The position numbers and the translations under genes are program-made. Below are positions 1 through 8,336 of a DNA stretch of 43,633 nucleotides, piece after piece. A model generated the notes under the pieces. The model saw nothing but the letters and a program-made list of their open reading frames with translations, did not search any database and had not been told where the DNA came from. The DNA is from Chromobacterium haemolyticum DSM 19808 (GTDB lineage Bacteria; Pseudomonadota; Gammaproteobacteria; Burkholderiales; Chromobacteriaceae): the NCBI RefSeq assembly GCF_000711885.1, contig NZ_JONK01000038.1:1-43633 (forward strand). The letters run 5' to 3'. Each line of letters starts with the position of its first letter. Within the stretch, counting starts at the first letter, position 1.

Positions 1-39
1 TAAGCTAACCGATACTAATTGCTCGTGAGGCTTGATCCT
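1..39 (+). rRNA. rrl: 23S ribosomal RNA, 3' end (partial)
   Basis: The first bases match the conserved 3' terminus of bacterial 23S rRNA (GCTAACCGATACTAATTG, then CGTGAGGCTT). The rest of the gene lies before the window. The 3' end near base 39 is set by comparison with the known E. coli end and is approximate. Confidence 0.85.
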
Positions 40-110
40 ATCATTTGAGTGGCTTGGGAGACTGAGCGACGAAGTGTGGATGTGCGACACAATTGAATAC
101 CGAATATATG

Positions 111-133
111 TGGGCTGATCAAAGATCAGCCCA
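111..133 (+). other. Perfect hairpin in the 23S-5S spacer
   Basis: TGGGCTGATC, a three-base AAA loop and GATCAGCCCA form a perfect 10-bp stem in the transcribed spacer between 23S and 5S. Spacer stems like this commonly act in RNase processing of the rRNA precursor. It is not followed by a T-run, so it is unlikely to terminate transcription. Confidence 0.6.
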
Positions 134-160
134 GGCTTCTTCTAGTTTGTACCAGTTTAT

Positions 161-276
161 GTCTGGTGGCCATAGCGAGGTGGTCCCACGCCTTCCCATC
201 CCGAACAGGACCGTGAAACGCCTTAGCGCCGATGATAGTGTGGCATTCGCCATGTGAAAGTAGGACACCGCCAGAC
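161..276 (+). rRNA. rrf: 5S ribosomal RNA
   Basis: The 5' strand (GTCTGGTGGCCATAGC) and 3' strand (CCGCCAGAC) pair as helix I of 5S rRNA. Between them lie the conserved CCCATCCCGAACAG loop and the ATAGTGTGG and GAAAGTAGG motifs. The length of about 116 nt is normal. One or two extra bases at either end are possible. Confidence 0.95.
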
Positions 277-289
277 GCCCGATTGCGAA

Positions 290-315
290 GCCCAGCTCAG
301 ACGAGCTGGGCTTTT
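290..315 (+). terminator. rRNA operon terminator
   Basis: GCCCAGCTC, loop AGAC and GAGCTGGGC form a 9-bp GC-rich stem followed by TTTT just after the 5S gene. This is a standard intrinsic terminator for the rRNA operon. Confidence 0.85.
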
Positions 316-372
316 GCATTGGTGTTCAGATTTTGCCAAGCCCCCCATGGGAGGCTTTCGTGCGTCTGGAAG

Positions 373-816
373 CTAGAAATCCACGCGCATGACCAAGCGT
401 GGATCGTTGTGGCCGAAGTAATGAGGCTGATGTTCGATAACGGAGAAGCCCTGGTTTTGGTACAGCCTGACCGCGGAGTTGTCGGGATGCACGGTCAACT
501 TCGCGTGCTTGGCCTGACGAGTCCGCAGCGCTTGCAGCAGGGCTTGCAGCAGTTGCTTGCCTAGGCCCTGTCCGCGGCAATGCTCATGGACCGCCAGCGA
601 CATAATCCAGAACTCTCCTTGCCCGCTGCCTGGAGCGCCGATGATGTAGCCGCCCAGTTCTCCGTCTTGAGCGCCTGGCGCGACGAAGAATAGGTCCGGC
701 CACAGGTCGTGAGCCTGGCGGAAGAAAAAGTCCGGGTAGACGTGATGACCGAATACCGCTTGTTCGATCTGGAAGACCGGGGCGATGTCTTGGAGTTGCG
801 CCGGGCGTGCCGTCAT
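373..816 (-). CDS. GNAT-family N-acetyltransferase (RimI-like)
   Basis: A 147-residue protein with a single GNAT fold, predicted to move an acetyl group from acetyl-CoA to an amine. The acetyl-CoA pyrophosphate-binding motif is clear (RGQGLG, in a stretch reading SLAVHEHCRGQGLGKQLLQA). The late conserved segment NSAVRLYQNQGF is also typical. The ATG at 816 is chosen because AAGGA sits about 9 bases upstream; the open frame extends further upstream without a good ribosome site. It is transcribed toward the rRNA operon and separated from dnaE by a terminator, so it is probably its own unit. RimI-like proteins acetylate ribosomal protein S18, but the substrate here cannot be told from sequence and it may be an unrelated small-molecule acetyltransferase. 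Confidence 0.85.
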   Translation of the reverse strand: MTARPAQLQDIAPVFQIEQAVFGHHVYPDFFFRQAHDLWPDLFFVAPGAQDGELGGYIIGAPGSGQGEFWIMSLAVHEHCRGQGLGKQLLQALLQALRTRQAKHAKLTVHPDNSAVRLYQNQGFSVIEHQPHYFGHNDPRLVMRVDF

Positions 817-895
817 CTGAAAACATCCTTTTGCGTGTGCGTTTGAGCGGGGAAGCCTACTGTAATGTCCGGCGCTTGCAAAGGCGCGGAACAAG

Positions 896-920
896 AAAAA
901 AGCCGCGCTGGGCGCGGCTT
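896..920 (-). terminator. dnaE intrinsic terminator
   Basis: Read on the minus strand, AAGCCGCGC, loop CCA and GCGCGGCTT form a 9-bp stem followed by a T-run. It sits 16 bases after the dnaE stop codon. Confidence 0.85.
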
Positions 921-936
921 GCAGAAAGCGGAGCGG

Positions 937-3900
937 TTACCACATCACTTTGACTTTGTCGTTGCCCAGCCAGTCCTGCAGCGCCAGCAAGAGGCCGTCG
1001 TCCAAGCGGACGCCCCAGGGCGGCGGCAGCATCAGATCGCCGCTGGCCGCGCCGTTGTTGTAATGGATGCGCACTGGGCAGCCGGCATCCTCGCTACGGA
1101 ACGGATGCAGCTGGGACTTGAGCTTGCTGACGTCCACCTTGCCGGCCAGTTTCAGCGACAGGCTGCGTGCGTAACGGCTGCGCGCCTCGCCCAATTCATA
1201 GACTTTATCGGCGATGATGCGCAGGCCGCCGGAGAAGTTGTCCTCGCTTACCTTGCCTTCTATCACCAGCACCACGTCGTCTTTCAACCGGCTGCGGTTG
1301 GCTTCGAAGCTTTCAGCGAATAGGCTGACTTCCAGCTTGGCGCTGCCGTCATCCAACTGGACGAAGGCCATTTTGCCGCGGTTGCCCACTTTGACCCGGA
1401 TGCCAGTGACGAAACCGGCCAGGAGTTGCGGCTCTTTGCGCGGGCTGAGCCGGGACAGCGGGGTTTTGATGAAGCCGCGAATTTCCTTGGCGTACGCGGC
1501 GAAGGGATGGCCTGACAGATAGAAGCCGATGGCCAGCTTTTCCTCCGCCAGTTTGACGGCGTCGCTCCACGGCTTGATTTCCACCATTTCCACACTGGGG
1601 GCGACATCGTCGCCGAACATGTCGAACAGGCCGCCCTGATTGGCGTTGGCGTGTTCTTGCTCGGCGGCGTTCATCGCCAGGCCGACATTGCCGAACAGCT
1701 TGGCCCGGTTGGGTTCGATGCTGTCGAAGGCGCCGGCGCGGATCAGCGCCTCGATCACGCGCTTGTTGACGATTTTTTTATCGGTGCGGCGGCAGAAGTC
1801 GAACAGGTCCTTGAACGGGCCGGACTCCGTGCGCACCGCGACGATGTGGTCGACGGCCGCTTCGCCGGTGCCTTTGATCGCGCCCAAGGCGTAGCGGATG
1901 TGTTTGCGGTCCACCGGCACGAAGCGGTAGTAGCTCTGGTTGACGTCCGGCGGCAGGAAGATCAGGCCGTTTTTGCTGTCCACGCTGTCGTCGTAGAACA
2001 CCTTGAGCTGGTCGGTGTTGTCCAATTCAGAGGACATGGTGGCCGCCATGAAGGCCGCGGTGTGATGGGCCTTGAGCCAGGCGGTCTGGTAGGACACCAC
2101 GGCGTAGGCGGCGGTGTGCGACTTGTTGAAGCCGTACTCGGCGAACTTGGCCATCAGGTCGAACAGCATCTCGGCCAACTTGGGATCGTAGCCCTTGGTG
2201 GCCGCGCCCTGGGCGATCTTGCCGCGGTGTTCGGCCATTTCCTCGGGCTTTTTCTTGCCCATCGCGCGCCGCAGCATGTCGGCGCCGCCCAGGGTGTAGC
2301 CGCCGATGATCTGCGAAATCTGCATCACCTGCTCTTGATACACGATCACGCCGTAAGTCGGATCCAGGCAGGCCTGCAGGTCCGGGTGGTAGTAGTCGAC
2401 CTCTTGCTTGCCGGCCTTGCGCAGGATGAAGTCGTCCACCATGCCGGAGCCGAGCGGGCCGGGTCGATACAGGGCCAGCACAGCGATGATGTCTTCGAAA
2501 CGGTCTGGCTTCAGTTTTTCCAGCAGCCGTTTCATGCCGTCCGATTCAAGCTGGAATACGGCGGTAGTGTTGGCCTGTTGCAGTACTTTGTAGGCGGCGG
2601 GGTCGGTGAACTCGAGCAGGTTGAGATCGGTGTCGAAACTTGGGTCCAGGTTTTTGATGTAGTTGACCGCCAGTTCGATAATGGTCAGGTTGCGCAGGCC
2701 CAGGAAGTCGAACTTCACCAGCCCCACTTTTTCCACATCGTCCTTGTCCAGCATCGATACCGGCACCGCGCCGTCGGCGCTGGCTTGGTACATCGGGCAG
2801 AAATCGGTGATCTTGCCCGGCGCGATCAAGACGCCGCCGGCGTGCATGCCGATGTTGCGGGTCAGGCCTTCCAACTTCTTGGCCAGTTCCCAAAGCTCGC
2901 GCAGCTCTTCCTCGTTTTCCAGTCGCTCGCGCAGCACCGGCTCCATTTCCACTGCGTCGTCCAGCGAATACTGCTTGCCGGGCGCGGCCGGAATCAGCTT
3001 GGATACGCCGTCGCAGAACATATAGGGCAGGTCCAGCACCCGGCCGACGTCGCGCACCACCGCCTTGGCGGCCATGGTGCCGAAGGTGGCGATTTGCGAT
3101 ACCGCCTCGGCGCCGTATTTCTGGCGCACGTACTCGATCACGCGATAGCGGTTGTCTTGGCAGAAGTCGATGTCGAAGTCGGGCATCGATACCCGCTCGG
3201 GGTTGAGGAAGCGTTCGAACAGCAGCGCGTAGGCTAGCGGATCGATATCGGTGATGCCTATGCTGTAGGCCACCAGCGAACCGGCGCCGGAGCCGCGGCC
3301 CGGCCCCACCGGGCAGCCATTGTTTTTTGCCCAGTTGATGAAGTCGGCAACGATCAGGAAGTAGCCGGGGAAGCCCATCTGGATGATGGTGTCGCACTCG
3401 ATCTTCAAACGCTCATCGTAACGCGGCCGCTCTTGGGCGCGGACTTCCGGGTCGGGGTAGAGCTTGGCCAGCCGTTCTTCCAGGCCTTCCTGGGACAGGT
3501 GCACCAGGTAGTCGTCCAGCGTCATGCCGTCCGGGGTGGGGAATTGAGGCAGGTAGTTTTTGCCCAGTTGCACGCTGATATTGCAGCGGCGGGCGATTTC
3601 CACTGAGTTTTCCAGCGCTTCTGGAATGTCGGCGAAGCGCTCCAGCATCTGGTCAGTGGACAGGAAGTATTGGTTTTCCTCGAAGCTGCGCGGCCGGCGC
3701 TTGTCGCCCAGGGTGAAGCCCTCGGCGATGCAGACGCGGGCCTCGTGGGCCTTGAAATCGTCCGGGTCCATAAACTGGATCGGGTGGGTGGCCACTACCG
3801 GCAGGCCGATCTCGCCGGCCAGCCACAGCGAGGCTTGTACCGCGTTTTCCACCTGCGGGTTGTCCAGGCGTTGCAGTTCCAGGTAGAAATTGTCCGGGAA

Positions 3901-4386
3901 GCAGCGTTCCCAATATTCGGCGCGGCGGCGCGCTTCGTCGCGCTGGCCCATCAGCAAGGCTTGGCCAACGTCGCCCAGGTGAGCGCCGGATAAGCAGATT
4001 AGGCCGCTGTTGTCGCCGTTTTCCAGCCAGGCGCGCTTGAGCTCGGCACGGCCGCGGTACTGGTTGTGGGTATAGGCGTCGGCCAGCAGTTCGCACAAGC
4101 GCCCGTAGCCCTGGCGGTTCTTGACCGTCAGCATCAGGCGATAAGGCTTATCGCGGTCTTCCTCGTTTTCCAGCCAGACATCGCAGGACACGATGGGCTT
4201 GATGCCTTTGTCCCGGCAGCCCTTGTAGAACTTGACCATGCCGAAGATGTTCATCAGATCGGACATGCCCACCGCGGGCATATTGTCCTTGATGGCGCGC
4301 TTGATGGCGTCATCCAGGCGCACGATGCCGTCGGTGATGGAGAACTCCGAGTGGAGGCGCAGATGGATAAAACGAGGTGAGTTCAT
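937..4386 (-). CDS. dnaE: DNA polymerase III subunit alpha
   Basis: The 1149-residue replicative polymerase catalytic subunit of the DNA polymerase III holoenzyme. An N-terminal PHP domain begins at FIHLRLHSEFSITDG (residues 6-20). The polymerase core carries the glycine-rich motif GPGRGSGAGSLVAY and the catalytic aspartates in PDFDIDF (D403, D405) and VKFDFLGL (D560), matching E. coli D401, D403 and D555. A helix-hairpin-helix region, an OB fold (LAGFVTGIRVKVGNRGKMAF) and a short tail follow. Length is normal (E. coli 1160). A GTG directly before the chosen ATG gives a one-residue longer product and has slightly better spacing from the AGGT upstream. The gene is monocistronic here, with its own terminator, and is divergent from the flavin reductase gene. 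The copy appears intact. Confidence 0.98.
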   Translation of the reverse strand: MNSPRFIHLRLHSEFSITDGIVRLDDAIKRAIKDNMPAVGMSDLMNIFGMVKFYKGCRDKGIKPIVSCDVWLENEEDRDKPYRLMLTVKNRQGYGRLCELLADAYTHNQYRGRAELKRAWLENGDNSGLICLSGAHLGDVGQALLMGQRDEARRRAEYWERCFPDNFYLELQRLDNPQVENAVQASLWLAGEIGLPVVATHPIQFMDPDDFKAHEARVCIAEGFTLGDKRRPRSFEENQYFLSTDQMLERFADIPEALENSVEIARRCNISVQLGKNYLPQFPTPDGMTLDDYLVHLSQEGLEERLAKLYPDPEVRAQERPRYDERLKIECDTIIQMGFPGYFLIVADFINWAKNNGCPVGPGRGSGAGSLVAYSIGITDIDPLAYALLFERFLNPERVSMPDFDIDFCQDNRYRVIEYVRQKYGAEAVSQIATFGTMAAKAVVRDVGRVLDLPYMFCDGVSKLIPAAPGKQYSLDDAVEMEPVLRERLENEEELRELWELAKKLEGLTRNIGMHAGGVLIAPGKITDFCPMYQASADGAVPVSMLDKDDVEKVGLVKFDFLGLRNLTIIELAVNYIKNLDPSFDTDLNLLEFTDPAAYKVLQQANTTAVFQLESDGMKRLLEKLKPDRFEDIIAVLALYRPGPLGSGMVDDFILRKAGKQEVDYYHPDLQACLDPTYGVIVYQEQVMQISQIIGGYTLGGADMLRRAMGKKKPEEMAEHRGKIAQGAATKGYDPKLAEMLFDLMAKFAEYGFNKSHTAAYAVVSYQTAWLKAHHTAAFMAATMSSELDNTDQLKVFYDDSVDSKNGLIFLPPDVNQSYYRFVPVDRKHIRYALGAIKGTGEAAVDHIVAVRTESGPFKDLFDFCRRTDKKIVNKRVIEALIRAGAFDSIEPNRAKLFGNVGLAMNAAEQEHANANQGGLFDMFGDDVAPSVEMVEIKPWSDAVKLAEEKLAIGFYLSGHPFAAYAKEIRGFIKTPLSRLSPRKEPQLLAGFVTGIRVKVGNRGKMAFVQLDDGSAKLEVSLFAESFEANRSRLKDDVVLVIEGKVSEDNFSGGLRIIADKVYELGEARSRYARSLSLKLAGKVDVSKLKSQLHPFRSEDAGCPVRIHYNNGAASGDLMLPPPWGVRLDDGLLLALQDWLGNDKVKVMW

Positions 4387-4496
4387 CACGCCATTTTACC
4401 TGCCGAGCGGTTGCGACACCATCGCCGGGCGCATTTGACGCGCTAGTATTTTGCTGCTTTGCAGCATTAGAATGATGGCATCAGAGAGGAGTCTAT

Positions 4497-5105
4497 ATGG
4501 ACTGCGACATCAAGATGCTGCCACCCGAAGCGGTGTATCCCTTGCTGGTGGGCAGCGTGCTGCCCCGGCCCATTGCCTGGGTCAGCACCCAGGATTTGCG
4601 GGGCGTGGCCAACTTGGCGCCGTTTTCCTTTTTCACCGTGGCCAGCGTGAAGCCGCCGGTGCTGGCGCTGAGCATTCTGACACCGGCCGACGGCGGGGTG
4701 AAGGACACCTTGGCCAATATTCGAGCTACCGGGGAGTTTGTGGTTAACGTGGTGCCGGAACGCTTGGCGGAAGAGATGAATCTGAGCTGTGGCCCTTACG
4801 CGCCGGATGTGGACGAGTTCGATCTGGCCGGCGTAGCCAAGGCGCGCAGCCGGCAGGTGAGGGCTCCGGGTGTGGAGCAGGCGCCGCTTCGCTTCGAGTG
4901 CGTGTTGACCCAGTGCCTGGCCTTGGGCGATGGCGCGGGCGCCGGCAACTTAGTGTTGGGCGAGGTGCGTCACGTGCATGTGGCGGATGAGGCGTGGCGC
5001 GATGGCCGCGTGGCGGGAGAGGTCCTGGCCTTGGTGGGCAAATTGGGCGGCGACGACTTCAGTCGCGCCGAGCCCGCCTTCAGTTTGCGGCGGCCGGGAG
5101 CGTGA
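4497..5105 (+). CDS. Flavin reductase family protein (DIM6/NTAB-like)
   Basis: A 202-residue soluble protein with the flavin-reductase-like split-barrel FMN-binding domain. Family hallmarks are PRPIAWVST near residue 22, GVANLAPFSFFTVASVKPP (residues 35-54) and FVVNVVPERLAEEMN. Members bind FMN; some reduce flavin with NAD(P)H for partner monooxygenases, while many have no known substrate. AGAGAGGAG lies about 8 bases before the ATG. Its 3' end overlaps the end of the convergent DUF535 gene by 26 bp, so the two transcripts share complementary tails. No monooxygenase gene is next to it. Confidence 0.85.
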   Translation: MDCDIKMLPPEAVYPLLVGSVLPRPIAWVSTQDLRGVANLAPFSFFTVASVKPPVLALSILTPADGGVKDTLANIRATGEFVVNVVPERLAEEMNLSCGPYAPDVDEFDLAGVAKARSRQVRAPGVEQAPLRFECVLTQCLALGDGAGAGNLVLGEVRHVHVADEAWRDGRVAGEVLALVGKLGGDDFSRAEPAFSLRRPGA

Positions 5106-6003
5106 CGGCTCGGCGGCTTTGGTTGGTGAGTTCGTCCAGCAGAGCGTAGCGTCGTTGATATTCCGCGCGCTTCTTGCTGGCGATCTCGGTCAGGGGCTTG
5201 CGCGGCAACTGCAGCGGCAGGCTGAAGAAACGTTTGCAAGCAGTGGGCTGGGCATCGAAGGTGTCCCAGAAGCTATCGTAATCGGCGAAGAATTCACGAC
5301 GATAGCGCCAAGAGCTGTAGATATGCTGCCATTTGCTGACCGCCAGTACCTGGCTGGCGCCTATCTCCCGAGCCAGCGCGATCAAGGCCTCCACCGCCAA
5401 GCGCTTGGGAAACAGCCCATGGCTTTGCTTGGTCAGCTGGTGCACGGCTTCCGCGCCATGGGGTTTGCGCGGGCCTTGCAGGCCGCCGATGATGATGGCG
5501 GTTTCGCCCTGACGGCGGGTGATGGTGAAAGTCAGCGTGGCGATGGCGACCCGCTTTTCCGAGCAGATTTGCAAGGACAGCTCGCCCTCTTTGTCGAAGC
5601 TATGACGGTGCGTCAGCACTGCCGTGATCCCGGCGTCGTTTTTGCCGAGCAACTCGGCCAGCGTCAGGCCAGCGTCGCTGAGCAGATCGTGGTAGGCGGC
5701 GGGAGACACACGCTCGGCCAGCGTCTGATAGTGTTCGCGCAGGGCGGCTAGTTTGCCGCTTGGGCCAAGAGAACGGTACAAGTAGGGGCGATGCAGCTTG
5801 CAGGCCAGTCTAGGATTGGCTTGCAGGTGGCGGCGCAGCGCGGGTTGGCCCCAGCTGTCCAGCCAGCGCAACGTCCATGGCAGGGTCAGCAGTCCGCGCA
5901 GCGCGAATTTACAGCGGTTCTTCCCTTCGTCGAATCCGTCCTCGCGGGAGAAGCGCCCGCTGGCCAAGGACCAGAACAAATCCACCGCGTTCAGCGCCGA
6001 CAT
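5080..6003 (-). CDS. DUF535 family protein (VirK/YbjX-like)
   Basis: A 307-residue cytoplasmic protein matching DUF535, the family of Shigella VirK and E. coli/Salmonella YbjX. Characteristic stretches are GGLQGPRK, SHGLFPKRLAVEAL and YSSWRYRREFFADYDSFW. There is no signal peptide or membrane helix. In enteric bacteria, members are linked to PhoPQ and to resistance to membrane-active peptides, but the molecular activity is unknown. GAGG lies about 8 bases before the ATG at 6003. The next gene upstream encodes an ArnT-like lipid-linked sugar transferase on the same strand, 119 bp away, which fits an envelope role. That link is inferred from context only. Confidence 0.85.
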   Translation of the reverse strand: MSALNAVDLFWSLASGRFSREDGFDEGKNRCKFALRGLLTLPWTLRWLDSWGQPALRRHLQANPRLACKLHRPYLYRSLGPSGKLAALREHYQTLAERVSPAAYHDLLSDAGLTLAELLGKNDAGITAVLTHRHSFDKEGELSLQICSEKRVAIATLTFTITRRQGETAIIIGGLQGPRKPHGAEAVHQLTKQSHGLFPKRLAVEALIALAREIGASQVLAVSKWQHIYSSWRYRREFFADYDSFWDTFDAQPTACKRFFSLPLQLPRKPLTEIASKKRAEYQRRYALLDELTNQSRRAVTLPAAAN

Positions 6004-6122
6004 ACCATAACCTCAAGAAAAAAGGGTTAAGGCTACGTTATCCCGGCACTGTGATTGTTAAGGAATATTGGGCAAAATGTGACTGATTGTGACAATTTTC
6101 CAATAAATTAAATACGTTGTAA

Positions 6123-7826
6123 TTATTTTGTCGCGCCCAATAGCTGGCCCAGCGGCCGCTCCAGCCGATAAAGGCGGAAGCGTTCCTTTGAGTCGCCCGG
6201 GCGCTGGAAGCTTGCTATCGGCGTTAGGCCGGTCAGGTAGGGCGGCAATTGGTCATGCAGGGACTGGACCAGCAGCCAGCGGCAGTTTTTGGCCTGCGGT
6301 GTGCTTTCCAGCCGCTGAGTGCGGTAGTCGGCGTAGTAGTCCAGCAAGGCTCGTTGGGGCTCGCCGAGGCCGATGCTGGCGACGCATTCGCCCTGCCGGT
6401 CGATATCGGCGAGGACGGGGCGGAGCGGAGCGAAGGTTTCGCGATAGCGCATGCCGTGATCCAGCGCCGGCAGCCACAATGTGGCTAGGCCCCCCCACAA
6501 CAGCACGATGGTGAGGCTCCAGCGCCAGGCAAAGCCGGGAGCGGTGTTTGATGGGAAACGTCGCCATAGGGAAGCCACGCCACCGGCAATCAGGCTGAAG
6601 GCCAGCCAGGTCCACGGGTACCATTGGGGGTGCCAGTCGGTGAATTTACGCTGCAGAAGGTAGCGGGCGAATTGCGCGGGTTCGCCGGTGGAGAGCACCC
6701 AGGCGACAACCAGCACGATGGCTCCCAGCGTCAGGCAGAGCAGCAGGTTGAAGCCGGACAGCGCGCGCCAGGCGCGGTGGGCTTCGCCGGCGCGCAAGCC
6801 AGAGATGGCCAACAGCGCCAGCGGTAGCAGCAGGGGCATCGCATATAGTTCGCGAGCGTCGCCCGCCAACGACAGGACCGTCAGCGTCACTAGCCAGAGC
6901 AGGGCCGGCGCGGCGGGCCAGGCGCGGGTCCATTGCCGGCGGCCGCGCCAAAGCCCCCACAAGGCCAGTGGCAACACCGGAATGCCGTACCAGGGCAGAG
7001 TGCGGCCGTAGAAGAGCCGCGGTGCCTTGGGGCCCAAGTGGGCGCTGCCGTCGAAGCGGCCGAAATTGTTCACTTTGAACCAGAGTTGGAACAAGGCGGG
7101 ATCGCGCAAGTACAGGTTTAAGCCCCACAGCGCGGTCAGCGGCAAGCCGATGAGCGCGGCAAGCAGCAGGCCGCCGGCGTAACGGCGGCTGCGGTAATCG
7201 GGGTGCAGCGGCAGCAGCAAGGCGGCCAGGCCCAGGCAGCCGGGCCCCAGCAGGCCCTTGCTCAAGAAAGCGACGGCTCCGCCCAGGCCCAGCAGCGCCC
7301 CGCCCAGCCAGGCGCGCCGGCGCAGCAGCACCAATCCGGCCAGGCCCCAGGCGATGCCGGCCAGCAAGGCGGTGTCGGTGATCATTTGGTGGGCGCGCAT
7401 CGGCAGGCCCAGGCACCCCAACAGCAACAAGGCGCCCCAGGGCGCGGCGCGCCGGCCATACAAGGCCCCGGCGGAGACGGCGGTGCCGGCCAGAGCCAGC
7501 GCCATCCAGCCGCCGGCGGCCAAGCGGGCGGCGTCCGGGGCGCTGAGCCAGCCGCTGAACAATTGCATGGTGAAGGCGGCGCTGATGAAGAATAGCGGCG
7601 GCTTTTCCATGAAGGGTTCGCCGGCCAGCGTCGGTACGATCCAGTCGCCGGTCTCTGCGATATGGCGGATCAGGCCAAAGGTATAGGCTTCGTCCGGCTT
7701 CCAAGGCTCATGGCCTACCAAGCCGGGCAACAGCCAGGCGACAGCAATGATCAAGAACAGCCAAGCGGGGATGGACGGCAGACCGGAGTCGGCGGGCTGC
7801 TCGGCGGGTGGAGTGGAAAAACGCAT
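6123..7826 (-). CDS. ArnT-like glycosyltransferase, family 39, integral membrane
   Basis: A polytopic inner-membrane protein of about 567 residues. After a short N-terminal tail comes the first helix (IPAWLFLIIAVAWLLPGL), then the family-39 signature EPWKPDEAYTFGLIRHIAETGDWIVP and PFMEKPPLFF. The acidic residues in KPDEA fit the ArnT/PMT catalytic site that accepts a polyprenyl-phosphate sugar. About a dozen hydrophobic segments and a periplasmic C-terminal domain follow. ArnT adds aminoarabinose to lipid A; related enzymes modify other lipids or proteins, and no other arn genes are present, so the substrate is open. The start is uncertain: ATG 7826 is used, but in-frame starts at 7871, 7883 and 7886 (GTG) exist and none has a strong ribosome site. 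Confidence 0.8.
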   Translation of the reverse strand: MRFSTPPAEQPADSGLPSIPAWLFLIIAVAWLLPGLVGHEPWKPDEAYTFGLIRHIAETGDWIVPTLAGEPFMEKPPLFFISAAFTMQLFSGWLSAPDAARLAAGGWMALALAGTAVSAGALYGRRAAPWGALLLLGCLGLPMRAHQMITDTALLAGIAWGLAGLVLLRRRAWLGGALLGLGGAVAFLSKGLLGPGCLGLAALLLPLHPDYRSRRYAGGLLLAALIGLPLTALWGLNLYLRDPALFQLWFKVNNFGRFDGSAHLGPKAPRLFYGRTLPWYGIPVLPLALWGLWRGRRQWTRAWPAAPALLWLVTLTVLSLAGDARELYAMPLLLPLALLAISGLRAGEAHRAWRALSGFNLLLCLTLGAIVLVVAWVLSTGEPAQFARYLLQRKFTDWHPQWYPWTWLAFSLIAGGVASLWRRFPSNTAPGFAWRWSLTIVLLWGGLATLWLPALDHGMRYRETFAPLRPVLADIDRQGECVASIGLGEPQRALLDYYADYRTQRLESTPQAKNCRWLLVQSLHDQLPPYLTGLTPIASFQRPGDSKERFRLYRLERPLGQLLGATK

Positions 7827-8002
7827 GGAGTCCGCGGAAAATTCGTTGTTATGGGAAAGGGGAGGGCACGCCATCCCGCTCATCACGATAATGCGTAGCG
7901 GCCACGGGCTTCTGCCAGGAAGGTCCGCGGCCGGAGGGTAGAGTGTAGCGTTGTTTGCGCTTCAAGCAAACTTGAGCTCGGCCGCGTGGGAACCGTGCGG
8001 CC

Positions 8003-8257
8003 TCAATTGTGCGGTGGGTCTTTCGGCCGCATCGAGTGCAGCGCGGACTTCTGCATTTCCAGGGCTTTGATCTGCATGCTCAACATGCCCATATTCATGG
8101 TCAGCCAGCTTTCCACCACGCGCAATTCCGCCAGCTTGCGGTCTATTTCTTCCTCGCTCATCGGCGGCAGGAACGGTTGCATGCCCGGCGGGGTGGCGGT
8201 TTGCCAGAACTGGCGGAACAGGGCGAAGGGATCGTTGGGATTGAATTCGTTGCTCAT
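8003..8257 (-). CDS. phaM: PhaM-like polyhydroxyalkanoate granule regulator
   Basis: An 84-residue protein. The segment from PPMSEEEIDRKLAELRVVE through ESWLTMNMGMLSMQIKALEM resembles the conserved part of Ralstonia eutropha PhaM: an acidic D/E-E-L-D-K-R start, then VEQWL and a hydrophobic amphipathic helix. PhaM binds PHA synthase, granules and DNA. This copy lacks the long lysine/alanine-rich DNA-binding tail of Ralstonia PhaM, so DNA binding is doubtful. The ATG at 8257 has GGGAG 7 bases upstream; the longer frame does not. It lies 79 bp after the maeB stop on the same strand, but a strong terminator sits between them. The family call rests on recalled consensus, not a search. Confidence 0.6.
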   Translation of the reverse strand: MSNEFNPNDPFALFRQFWQTATPPGMQPFLPPMSEEEIDRKLAELRVVESWLTMNMGMLSMQIKALEMQKSALHSMRPKDPPHN

Positions 8258-8275
8258 GAGCTGCTCCCTCGGCGA

Positions 8276-8306
8276 AGAAAAAACGGGCAAGCCGTGCTTG
8301 CCCGTT
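8276..8306 (-). terminator. maeB intrinsic terminator
   Basis: On the minus strand, AACGGGCAAGC, loop ACG and GCTTGCCCGTT make an 11-bp stem followed by a T-run. It lies 30 bp past the maeB stop and just before the phaM-like gene's ribosome site. That gene therefore needs read-through or its own promoter. Confidence 0.88.
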
Positions 8307-8336
8307 CAGTATATGCCTTTAAATCCAGGCCGACGC

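Noticed and set aside
119-319. A small minus-strand open frame over the 5S gene
   Set aside because: It overlaps structural RNA and its terminator; spurious.
1651-3237. A 528-codon open frame on the plus strand opposite dnaE
   Set aside because: It is antisense to conserved polymerase sequence with no ribosome site; a shadow.
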